Assembly (NCBI RefSeq): GCF_001279525.1
Contig: NZ_LGDY01000122.1
Coordinates: 1-64,000 of the forward strand
From: Nocardia sp. NRRL S-836
GTDB lineage: Bacteria > Actinomycetota > Actinomycetes > Mycobacteriales > Pseudonocardiaceae
Reading direction: 5' to 3'
DNA: 64,000 nucleotides
Shown here: positions 48,337 to 55,592 of the stretch, one piece after another
Layout: each line of letters opens with the position of its first letter
How positions within the stretch are numbered: position 1 is the stretch's first letter
Program-made: the position numbers and the translations under genes
Notes under the pieces: generated by a model
The model's input: the letters and a program-made list of their open reading frames with translations, nothing else
What the model was told of the DNA's origin: nothing
Database searches by the model: none

Positions 48337-49536
48337 GTGAGTGCACGGATCGAGCCGATGCGCCGTCGACGTACCGGCCGCGTGATCGCGGGCGTCGCGA
48401 GCGGACTGGCGAACCACCTCGGCGCCCCCGTCTTCTGGGTGCGTGCGGTGTTCGCCGTGTTCGCCGCGCTCAGCGGTGTCGGAATCATCGCCTACGCGCT
48501 GCTGTGGATGTTCGTCCCGCAGTCGGCCGTGGCCGAGCCGGAGACCGAGGAGGACCGCAAGGAGTGGCAGCAGGCCGTGGGCCTGGCCGCCGTCGGCATC
48601 GGCGTCGCCGTGTTCACCGGGCTGATCGGCGGTGGCGCGAGCGGCTGGAGCGGCTGGATCACCGGCCCGATCGCCGTGGCACTCGTGGGCGCGGCCGTCG
48701 TGTGGCGCGAGGCGGACGAGGCGCAACGGCGCCGGTGGCGTGACGGTGCGATGGCCCAGGGCAAGTCGGGGATAGTGCGGACGGTGGCGGGCGGCGCCCT
48801 GGTCGTGGCGGGGGTCGCCGCGTTCCTGGTCGCCAACGACTCCATCCAGAACCTGTCCACCGTCGTGCTCTCCGTGCTCGCCACCCTGGTCGGTGTCGCG
48901 GTGCTGACCGTCCCGCTGTGGATGCGGCTGGTGCGCGACCTCGACGCCGAGCGCCGGGCCCGCATCCGCACCGACGAACGCGCGGAGATCGCCGCCCACC
49001 TGCACGACTCCGTGCTGCAGACGCTTGCGCTCATCCAGAAGCAGGCCGACTCGACCCGCGAGGTCAAACGCCTGGCCCGCAGCCAGGAACGCGAGCTGCG
49101 CAGCTGGCTCTACGGCCGTGAGGTGGGCGAGCAGCCGCAGACGGTGAGCGTGGCCATCGCGCAGGCGTGCGCGGAGGTGGAGGACGACTTCGCGATCGTG
49201 GTGCCGCAGGTCGTGGTGGGGGACTGCGAGCTGGAGGACGGCCTGATCCCGCTGGTGCAGGCAGCACGGGAGGCGATCGTCAACGCGGCCAAGCACGCGG
49301 GGGTGGCCGAGGTCAGCGTGTACGCGGAGGTGGAGCCGGAGAAGGTGACCGTGTTCGTGCGCGACCGGGGCAAGGGCTTCGACCCCGACACCGTGCCGGA
49401 GGACCGGCATGGCCTCGCCGGCAGCATCCGGGGGAGGATGAACCGGCACGGAGGTGCGGTGCGGTTGCGCACCGCCCCCGGCGAGGGGACCGAGGTGCAG
49501 CTCGAAATGCCGAGGAAGACGGAGGCCAGGGCATGA
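48337..49536 (+). CDS. PspC-domain sensor histidine kinase
   Basis: 399 residues from GTG 48337. An N-terminal PspC domain is fused to the kinase (RRTGRVIAGVASGLANHLG, WVRAVFAVFAAL). Membrane helices extend to about residue 200. The HisKA_3 dimerisation helix has His223 in AAHLHDSVLQTL, and the HATPase core has AREAIVNAAKHAG, VRDRGKGFDP and GLAGSIRGRMNRHGG. It phosphorylates a LuxR-type regulator, here the next gene, with which it overlaps by ATGA. The fused PspC suggests that membrane stress is the input, perhaps through contact with the divergent PspC/LiaF protein. Confidence 0.92.
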   Translation: MSARIEPMRRRRTGRVIAGVASGLANHLGAPVFWVRAVFAVFAALSGVGIIAYALLWMFVPQSAVAEPETEEDRKEWQQAVGLAAVGIGVAVFTGLIGGGASGWSGWITGPIAVALVGAAVVWREADEAQRRRWRDGAMAQGKSGIVRTVAGGALVVAGVAAFLVANDSIQNLSTVVLSVLATLVGVAVLTVPLWMRLVRDLDAERRARIRTDERAEIAAHLHDSVLQTLALIQKQADSTREVKRLARSQERELRSWLYGREVGEQPQTVSVAIAQACAEVEDDFAIVVPQVVVGDCELEDGLIPLVQAAREAIVNAAKHAGVAEVSVYAEVEPEKVTVFVRDRGKGFDPDTVPEDRHGLAGSIRGRMNRHGGAVRLRTAPGEGTEVQLEMPRKTEARA

Positions 49537-50183
49537 GCGTCAGGGTGTTCCTGGTGGACGACCACGCGTTGTTCCGCGCGGGTGTGCGAGCCGAGCTCGA
49601 CACGATCACCGACGAGGTGGAGGTGGTCGGCGAGGCGGGCAGCGTCGGCGAGGCGGTGGCGGGCATCGCCCACCACCGGCCGGACGTCGTGCTGCTCGAC
49701 GTGCACATGCCCGACGGCGGCGGCGCCGAGGTGCTGCGGCAGATCCGGACCAAGATCCCGGAGGTCACGTTCCTCGCGCTGTCGGTCTCGGACGCGGCCG
49801 AGGACGTCATCAACGTCATCCGCGCCGGTGCGCGCGGGTACGTGACCAAGACGATCTCCAGCCAGGAGCTGGTCAAGGCGGTCGTGCGGGTCAGCGAGGG
49901 CGACGCGGTGTTCTCGCCGCGGCTGGCCGGGTTCGTGCTGGACGCGTTCGCCGACCGGCCGGGTGCAGCGCCGATCAGCGACCCGGAGCTCGACCTGCTG
50001 ACGCCGCGGGAACGCGACGTCCTGCGGCTGCTGGCGCGTGGTTACGCTTACAAGGAGATCGCGTCCGAACTGTTCATCAGCGTGAAGACGGTGGAGACGC
50101 ACGTGTCGAGCGTCCTGCGGAAGACGCAGCTCTCCAACCGCTATGAGCTGTCCCGCTGGGCCACCGACCGCAGACTGGTCTGA
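49533..50183 (+). CDS. NarL/LuxR-family response regulator
   Basis: 216 residues. The receiver domain has the acidic pair in VFLVDDHALFRAGV, the phospho-acceptor Asp in DVVLLDVHMPDGGG and Lys in GYVTKTISS. The LuxR helix-turn-helix is LTPRERDVLRLLARGYAYKE with ISVKTVETHVSSVLRKTQLS. It starts inside the kinase stop (ATGA), making it the cognate partner. Likely targets are the divergent PspC operon and itself, by analogy with LiaFSR-type systems. Confidence 0.93.
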   Translation: MSVRVFLVDDHALFRAGVRAELDTITDEVEVVGEAGSVGEAVAGIAHHRPDVVLLDVHMPDGGGAEVLRQIRTKIPEVTFLALSVSDAAEDVINVIRAGARGYVTKTISSQELVKAVVRVSEGDAVFSPRLAGFVLDAFADRPGAAPISDPELDLLTPRERDVLRLLARGYAYKEIASELFISVKTVETHVSSVLRKTQLSNRYELSRWATDRRLV

Positions 50184-50199
50184 AGGGTTCTCGGGGGAT

Positions 50200-50793
50200 T
50201 TGATCAAGAAGGTCGCCCGCGGTGCCACCGAGGTGCTGGCGCCGTGGGTCTGGGTGGTCCTGCTGCCGTTCGCCGTGGCCGCCGCGACGGAGAACGTCTG
50301 GAAGACGCTGCTGTGGGGGCTCGTCGTCGCCGTGACGGCCTCCGTCATCCCCATGGCCGTCATCGTGCGCGGCGCGCGCAAGGGCAGGTGGGACGGTCAC
50401 CACGTCACGAACCGCGAGGGCCGGCTCGTGCCGCTGCTCACCGCGGGCGCGTCGCTCACCGCCGGTGCTGTGATCATGGTGCTGGGGTCCGCGCCGGTCA
50501 GCATGCTCGCACTGGCGGGCAGCATGTTCGCGTCGCTGCTCGTGAGCATGGCGATCACGTTCGGCGTGAAGTGGAAGATCTCGCTGCACGCCGGGGTGGC
50601 GTGGGCCGCCGTCGTGACGCTGGCGATCGTCTACGGCCCGTGGCCGCTGCTGATCGCACTGCCGGCCGCGCTGGTGTCGTGGTCGCGCGTCGAGCTCGGG
50701 GACCACACGCTCGGGCAGGTGCTGGGCGGAACGGTGATGGGCCTGGTCGTGGGCGGCGGCACGTTCTGGCTGCTGCTCAGCTCATCTGGGTGA
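50200..50793 (+). CDS. PAP2-like integral membrane phosphatase
   Basis: About 197 residues from TTG 50200 (preceded by GGGGGA). It has five to six hydrophobic helices and a recognisable third PAP2 motif, SRVELGDHTLGQ (SR-x5-H-x3). The middle motif is degenerate (SLHAGVAW, His kept) and the first is weak. It probably belongs to the phosphatidic acid phosphatase superfamily acting on lipid or isoprenyl phosphates. It follows the response regulator by 16 bp and its 3' end overlaps the convergent kinase gene by 17 bp. ATG 50143 inside the regulator gene is an alternative start. Confidence 0.7.
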   Translation: MIKKVARGATEVLAPWVWVVLLPFAVAAATENVWKTLLWGLVVAVTASVIPMAVIVRGARKGRWDGHHVTNREGRLVPLLTAGASLTAGAVIMVLGSAPVSMLALAGSMFASLLVSMAITFGVKWKISLHAGVAWAAVVTLAIVYGPWPLLIALPAALVSWSRVELGDHTLGQVLGGTVMGLVVGGGTFWLLLSSSG

Positions 50794-52066
50794 TGCTGCT
50801 GATCTTCATCTGGCCGCTGACCGCGGCCACCATGACCTCGTAGACGCCACTTTGCTGCTCACCCCGGTCGGTCTGCAGCACGAGGTCGACCGTGACGACC
50901 CAGACCGGCCCGTTCGACCGGATGGGCGTGCTGGACAGCGTGCACCTGACCGACTGGTAGCCCTTCCAGCGGGCCACGTACTTCTCCTGCGGCTCGCTGG
51001 CCCGCTCGTAGAGGTTGCGCCACGCCACGTCGGCGTTGCCCGGCAGCTGCGCGTAGTGGCCGAGCACGAACGCGGCCGCCTCCTCCGCCGAGAAGTAGCG
51101 GGTGCCCGGGTCGTTCGGGAACCCGGCGTGGTTGGTCGGCGTGTTGCCGTTGTTCGTGCCGTTCCAGTACGCCGCGGCGGCACCACCACCGATCGCCAGC
51201 AGCGCGATGACCGCCAGCACGGCCAGGATCCGCCGGTTCGGCGGCTTGCGCCTGGGCAGCGGGTCCGGCACGACCAGCGGCTGGGAGGGCTGCGGTGACG
51301 CGGCCAGCAGGTCGGCCGCCTCCTGCGCGGTCGGCCGCTCCTTCGGGTCGACGGCCAGCAGCCGGTTCAGCAACGGCGTGAGCTCACCGGCGTTCTTCGC
51401 GTCCCTGAGCTGCCCGCTCGCGGCCCGGTAGATGAGCCCGAAGCTGTTGTCGCTCGGCCCGAACACGGACTCGCCCTCGATCGCCGTGTAGATCGTGGCG
51501 CCGAGCGAGAACACGTCGGAGGAGGCGTCGGGCTGCTCGCCACGCGCCACCTCGGGTGCGAGGTAGGCGGGGGTGCCCGAGATCATGCCGGTGTCGGTCA
51601 GCGTGCCGTCGCCACTGGACTTGGAGATGCCGAAGTCGGTGATCTTGACCGTGCCGTCGTGGCCGATCAGGACGTTGCCGGGCTTGATGTCGCGGTGCAC
51701 GAGCCCCGCCGCGTGCGCCGCGGCCAGCGCCGAGGCGACGAACCCGCCGATCCGCGCCGCCTGGGCCGGCTTGAGCGGCCCGCGCTCGGCGATCAGCGCC
51801 GAGAGGCTCTGCGACGGCAGGTACTCCATGACGATCCACGGCTCTTCGTCGTCGTCCCCGACGACGTCGAACACCGCGATCGCGTGCGGGTGGTGCAGTC
51901 TCGCGGCGTTGCGCGCTTCCCGCATTGCCCGCTGGTGGTCTCCGGTGACGAGCTGCTTGACAGCGACCTCACGTGCCAGGACCTCGTCCCGCGCCCGCCA
52001 GACCACCCCCATCGCTCCGCTGCCGACGCGCTCCAGCAGCGTGTAGCGGCCCCCGATGGTTGTCAC
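50777..52066 (-). CDS. Membrane Ser/Thr protein kinase (PknB family)
   Basis: 429 residues from GTG 52066. Kinase domain: Gly loop GSGAMGVVW (15-23), Lys37 in VAVKQ, catalytic loop HRDIKPGNVLI, DFG in ITDFGIS, and activation segment ending GTPAYLAPE. One transmembrane helix follows at about 287-310. The extracellular part of about 115 residues (EEAAAFVLGHYAQLPGNADVAWRNLY and on) looks like an NTF2/SnoaL-type fold, similar in outline to that of the kinase at 55593. A 67-bp copy of its N-terminal coding region lies 1.1 kb away at 53057-53123. The gene has no PASTA domains, so it is not a PknB orthologue. Confidence 0.9.
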   Translation of the reverse strand: MTTIGGRYTLLERVGSGAMGVVWRARDEVLAREVAVKQLVTGDHQRAMREARNAARLHHPHAIAVFDVVGDDDEEPWIVMEYLPSQSLSALIAERGPLKPAQAARIGGFVASALAAAHAAGLVHRDIKPGNVLIGHDGTVKITDFGISKSSGDGTLTDTGMISGTPAYLAPEVARGEQPDASSDVFSLGATIYTAIEGESVFGPSDNSFGLIYRAASGQLRDAKNAGELTPLLNRLLAVDPKERPTAQEAADLLAASPQPSQPLVVPDPLPRRKPPNRRILAVLAVIALLAIGGGAAAAYWNGTNNGNTPTNHAGFPNDPGTRYFSAEEAAAFVLGHYAQLPGNADVAWRNLYERASEPQEKYVARWKGYQSVRCTLSSTPIRSNGPVWVVTVDLVLQTDRGEQQSGVYEVMVAAVSGQMKISSITQMS

Positions 52067-52173
52067 GCCGCCAGAGTAGTCAAGGCCGGGTGCGGCCTTT
52101 CGGGGTTCCCGGTTGAAGCCGGGCCAAGGGCTGCCCGGTGGCACCCCGCCCAGTTTTAAAGTACCTTGCAACT

Positions 52174-52665
52174 ATGGCCATCACAGCCTCTGCCATCAAC
52201 TTCAGCGAGTTGTCCAACAAGCCGGCCGACTCGGTGCGCAAGCTGCAGGAGTCGCCGAACCAGACGCTGCTCGTGCACCGCCGTGGTGACGAGGAGGACC
52301 TGGTGCTGACGACGGCCGGCCGTGCGGAGGAAGTGCGAGAGGTCATCTCGACCACCACAACCCTCTTCGTCGCGCTGATGCAGCACAGTGCCGAGGTCCG
52401 CCGGCTCGTCACCGAGGTGGTTCCCCAGGCGTTTCCGTGGGTGAGGTTCCTGCCGCGTGAGGACGTGCAGGCATTCGTCGTCGAGCTCGTCGACACGTTG
52501 GAGGCTGCGAACTCGCTCGGAGCTCCGGCGCCGGTGGTGAACCTGATCGGCCAGTGGCGGCGCACGGCCGAGGTGCATGCCGATCCGCGGTTGGCCGAGA
52601 TCCTCGGCAGGAACCACGAAGAGGACTTCGGTGAGGTCCCCAGGCCGGGAGCCACCACCGAGTGA
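52174..52665 (+). CDS. Phd-like antitoxin
   Basis: 163 residues from ATG 52174. The N-terminal 60 residues (FSELSNKPADSVRKLQ, LLVHRRGDEEDLVLTTAGRAEE) follow the Phd/YefM pattern: a short DNA-binding strand-helix unit ending with a repressor loop. The C-terminal 100 residues are helical and would wrap the toxin. Its stop overlaps the next gene (GTGA), as in most type II pairs, and the AT-richer stretch GTTTTAAAGTACCTTGCAAC just upstream is promoter-like. Identified by pattern and by its partner. Confidence 0.7.
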   Translation: MAITASAINFSELSNKPADSVRKLQESPNQTLLVHRRGDEEDLVLTTAGRAEEVREVISTTTTLFVALMQHSAEVRRLVTEVVPQAFPWVRFLPREDVQAFVVELVDTLEAANSLGAPAPVVNLIGQWRRTAEVHADPRLAEILGRNHEEDFGEVPRPGATTE

Positions 52666-53012
52666 GCCCGAAGAAGAACGATCCGGTCGCTCCGCCACCC
52701 GTCGACGGGGAGTGGCACATCCGTTTCGGCACCGCTGAAGCGGCGAAGGGGTGGCAGGAACTGGAGAACCGCGCGGCGGCCAACCTGCGCCGCGCCTGGG
52801 ACGCCATGCGCACCGATCCCGGTCCTGTCCAGCAGACCGGTCGGCACGAGCGGCTCAAAGGCAGCCTGTCGACAGGTGTCCGTGGTGGCCAGGTCATGGC
52901 GCGCTGGCAGATCGAAGTCACCGGTGGGGACCGCGTCTGGTACCTGCTCGATGTCGAAAAGCACACCGTGTGGATCGACTACGCCGGTGCGCACCCCAAG
53001 GCGACCGAGTAG
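52662..53012 (+). CDS. RelE/HigB-like toxin partner
   Basis: 116 residues from GTG 52662. It has a compact alpha-beta pattern of RelE toxins: N-terminal helix with EAAKGWQELENRAAANLRRA, then basic strands RHERLKGSL, GGQVMARWQIEVTG and RVWYLLDVEKHTVWIDYAG. The central basic strand and the C-terminal aromatic residues are where RelE-type ribonucleases place their catalytic residues. It forms a type II toxin-antitoxin pair with the gene upstream. Activity is not shown. Confidence 0.65.
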   Translation: MSPKKNDPVAPPPVDGEWHIRFGTAEAAKGWQELENRAAANLRRAWDAMRTDPGPVQQTGRHERLKGSLSTGVRGGQVMARWQIEVTGGDRVWYLLDVEKHTVWIDYAGAHPKATE

Positions 53013-53056
53013 CCCGTTCGATGCCGCCGTCGCTGCCCACGACGCCGGACACCACC

Positions 53057-53123
53057 GGTGGTCTCCGGTGACGAGCTGATCGGCAGCGTGTGCCGGCACC
53101 TCGTCCCGCGCCCGTCAGACCAC
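53057..53123 (-). pseudogene. Fragment duplicated from a Ser/Thr kinase gene
   Basis: GGTGGTCTCCGGTGACGAGC and the following sequence repeat 51934-52008, the kinase segment around its catalytic Lys, with a deletion of about 8 bp and few substitutions. On the minus strand the remnant reads ARDEV then DQLVTGDH, matching ARDEVLA...KQLVTGDHQR of the intact kinase. It lies just after the toxin gene, in the same orientation as the original. Confidence 0.7.
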
Positions 53124-53136
53124 CGCGGAACCGCTT

Positions 53137-53556
53137 CTAGTCCAGCGTCGAGACCAGCTTCTGCAGCTCCCGGTCGAAGTCGATCCACAGGTCCTCCTCG
53201 CCGGGCTGCACGACGTCGTAGGAGCTGTCCAGGAACGACGCCACGTCCTCCGCGACGGCGCTCAGGATCGCGAACCCGGTCGGCGCGTTCAGCTCGACCA
53301 GCACCCGCTCCGGGTCGTCGGAGGCGGGGCGGACCAGGATGTCGCCCTCACCGGACGGCGTCAGCAGGCCGTCGGCCAGCAGGTCGCGCGCGAACATCCA
53401 CTCGACCCGGCCGGAGCCGGTGTGGAACACGATGGCGACCGCGTACGGGTCCTCGGGGTCGTAGACCAGCTCGGCCTCGACCGGCGCGGGAGCCGCACCG
53501 GGGGCGAGCAGGTGGAAGGTCGTGCGGGTGACGACCTTCAGGTTCTCGTTGTTCAT
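53137..53556 (-). CDS. SsgA-like sporulation/cell division regulator (SALP)
   Basis: 139 residues from ATG 53556 after GGAAGGACATCGAC. It matches the SsgA/SsgB family: VEAELVYDPEDPYAVAIVFHTG, VEWMFARDLLADGL, SGEGDILVRP and DSSYDVVQPGEEDLWIDFDRE. SALPs guide septum placement and peptidoglycan work in sporulating actinomycetes; SsgB recruits FtsZ. The protein is full-length. It lies between the toxin-antitoxin region and an EamA transporter. Upstream at 53659-53672 is the small palindrome GAGACGCACGTCTC, of unknown meaning. Confidence 0.9.
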   Translation of the reverse strand: MNNENLKVVTRTTFHLLAPGAAPAPVEAELVYDPEDPYAVAIVFHTGSGRVEWMFARDLLADGLLTPSGEGDILVRPASDDPERVLVELNAPTGFAILSAVAEDVASFLDSSYDVVQPGEEDLWIDFDRELQKLVSTLD

Positions 53557-53677
53557 GTCGATGTCCTTCCCGGACTGGTGTCCATCTCCTTCAACAAAGA
53601 GGAGACGGCTATCCAGCGCGATAAGGACGCGTTTCGTCTCGGAACCATCCTTCTGGGGGAGACGCACGTCTCACCCG

Positions 53678-54604
53678 TCAGCGTTTGACCAGGTCGCGTG
53701 TCTCGTTTGGTGAGACGTTCTGACCTGCCGCGACGGACCTCCGGCGGGTCAGCGCGACGCCCATCAGCACGACCACCATGCCGATCACGACCCTCGCGTT
53801 CAGTTGCTCCCCGAGGAAGATCGCTCCAAGGAGCACCGAGACCACCGGCAGCAGGTAACCCACCGTAGTCGCCGTGGTGGCGCCCTCGTCCGCGATGACG
53901 CGGTAGTTGAGGATGAACGCGACACCGGTGCCCGCGACGCCCAGGACGATCACGGCGGCCACGCCGACCCAGTGCAGGTGCAGCGGCTGCAGCCCACCGA
54001 ACGGCATCGCCAGCACCAGCATCCCCATCGCGGTGGTCAGCTGCATCGCGGCCAGCTGCGTCGAGCTCGCACCCGTGTTGACCAGGTACCGGCCCGCGTA
54101 GGAGTAGCCGATGGCGTAGCTCGCGGCGCCGACGAGGCACAGGACCGCGCCCCAGCTCGCGATGCTGTTCGCCTGCTGCCACGGCGCGAAGATCAGCAGC
54201 ACGCCCGCGAAGCCCAGCCCCAGCCCCAGCATGCGGACGAGGTCGTTGATCCGCTCCGTGCCGAGCAGCAGCCCGATCGCCAGCGCGAACAGCGGGGTCG
54301 TGGAGTTGAGCACCCCGGACACGCCGGAGTCGACCGTCTGGCCGCCGATCGCGAACAGCGTGAACGGGACCGCGCTGCCGAACAGCGCCACGAACGTCAT
54401 GTGGCCCCAGATCCGCTTGTCACGCGGCAGCGTCATCCGCGCCGAGGCGAGCACCGCGACCAGCACGAGCGCCCCGAAGAACGTCCGCACGAGCGAGATC
54501 TGCAGGGGCGCGAGGCTGCCCAGAGCGAGCTTCATCCACAGGAAGCTCGATCCCCACAGCAGGGCGAGCACGCCCATCCTGATCAACGTTCCGCGTTGGT
54601 TCAC
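53678..54604 (-). CDS. EamA/DMT-family transporter
   Basis: 308 residues from GTG 54604 with ten hydrophobic helices in two EamA repeats (first LLWGSSFLWMKLAL, LVRTFFGALVLV; second WGAVLCLVGAASYAIGY, GYLLPVVSVLLGAIFLGE). The family exports amino acids or metabolites. It is divergent from a LysR regulator, and the shared 81-bp gap holds a palindrome suited to LysR, so the transporter is probably its target. Confidence 0.88.
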   Translation of the reverse strand: MNQRGTLIRMGVLALLWGSSFLWMKLALGSLAPLQISLVRTFFGALVLVAVLASARMTLPRDKRIWGHMTFVALFGSAVPFTLFAIGGQTVDSGVSGVLNSTTPLFALAIGLLLGTERINDLVRMLGLGLGFAGVLLIFAPWQQANSIASWGAVLCLVGAASYAIGYSYAGRYLVNTGASSTQLAAMQLTTAMGMLVLAMPFGGLQPLHLHWVGVAAVIVLGVAGTGVAFILNYRVIADEGATTATTVGYLLPVVSVLLGAIFLGEQLNARVVIGMVVVLMGVALTRRRSVAAGQNVSPNETRDLVKR

Positions 54605-54634
54605 CCGTCCACGATGCGTCCGGCGACCCGTGAA

Positions 54635-54649
54635 AACAATTTAATTGTT
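54635..54649. promoter_or_regulatory. Palindrome in the LysR/EamA intergenic region
   Basis: AACAAT-TTA-ATTGTT, an AT-rich dyad in otherwise GC-rich DNA, fitting the T-N11-A pattern of LysR-type operators. It lies between the divergent starts at 54604 and 54686. Confidence 0.6.
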
Positions 54650-54685
54650 GTGGAGAACCTTTAAGCAGAGCTGTACCGTCGGAGC

Positions 54686-55588
54686 ATGCTGGATGTGCGG
54701 CGCATGCAGGTCCTCAGGGCTGTGGTGACCACGGGTTCCATCACCGCGGCCGCGACCAACCTCGGCTACACGCCGTCCGCGATCTCCCAGCAGGTCGCGG
54801 GCCTGGAGAAGCAGGCGGGCCTGCCGCTGCTCGAACGCGTCGGCAGGGGCGTCCGCCCGACCGCCGCCGGCCGCCTGCTCACCGAGCACGCCGCCCGCCT
54901 CACCGAGCAGCTCGCCGAAGCCGAGAGCGCGCTGACCGCACTGCGCAACGGCTGCGCGGGCACCCTGCGCGTCCGCTACTTCGCCACCGCCGGCGCCGCC
55001 CTCGTGCCACCCGCCGTCGCCCGGTTCCGCGCCGAACGCGCCGGCGTCGAGCTCGACCTCAAGCTCGCCGAGCCCATCGACTCCTTCGAGGAGCTCGCCG
55101 CGGGCCGCGCGGACGTCGTCATCACGATCCTGGAACCCGACCAGCCGACGCCGGACGGCGTGATCACGCGCCACCTGCTCGCCGACCCGTTCTACGCCGT
55201 CCTGCCGCGCGGCCACGCCCTCGCTCGCAAGCGCGTCCTGGACCTCGGCGAACTGGCCGACGAGTCGTGGATCTCCGCGGACTGCGGCTCCACCGCGCCG
55301 TGTAAGGACCTCGTGCCGAACGCGTGCGCGGGTGCGGGCTTCGCGCCGCAGATCGTCGTGGAGAGCGACGACTACGCGACCGCGCAGGGATTCGTGGCGG
55401 CCGGGCTCGGGGTCACGCTCATCCCGCGGCTCGGGCTGGAGTACGCGCATCCGGGCGTGGTGCTCCGCAAGGTCCGCAACCCCGAACCGGTGCGGCACAT
55501 CCACGTCGTCTACCGCGAGGAAGCCGCGTGGAACCCCGCCGTGATCGCGCTGGCCGAGGCGCTGGAGAAGGCCGCGCGGAACAGCTGA
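54686..55588 (+). CDS. LysR-family transcriptional regulator
   Basis: 300 residues from ATG 54686. The N-terminal winged helix has LRAVVTTGSITAAATNLGYTPSAISQQVAGLEKQ (helix-turn-helix about residues 18-37) and RGVRPTAAG. The rest is a periplasmic-binding-like effector domain, with FEELAAGRADVVITI and VAAGLGVTLIPRLG. It diverges from an EamA transporter, which it probably controls. It is followed 4 bp later by the convergent kinase gene. Confidence 0.92.
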   Translation: MLDVRRMQVLRAVVTTGSITAAATNLGYTPSAISQQVAGLEKQAGLPLLERVGRGVRPTAAGRLLTEHAARLTEQLAEAESALTALRNGCAGTLRVRYFATAGAALVPPAVARFRAERAGVELDLKLAEPIDSFEELAAGRADVVITILEPDQPTPDGVITRHLLADPFYAVLPRGHALARKRVLDLGELADESWISADCGSTAPCKDLVPNACAGAGFAPQIVVESDDYATAQGFVAAGLGVTLIPRLGLEYAHPGVVLRKVRNPEPVRHIHVVYREEAAWNPAVIALAEALEKAARNS

Positions 55589-55592
55589 CCCG

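Noticed and set aside
53659..53672. Palindrome GAGACGCACGTCTC upstream of the ssgA-like gene as an operator
   Set aside because: Six-base arms in GC-rich DNA are common; no second site or regulator supports it.
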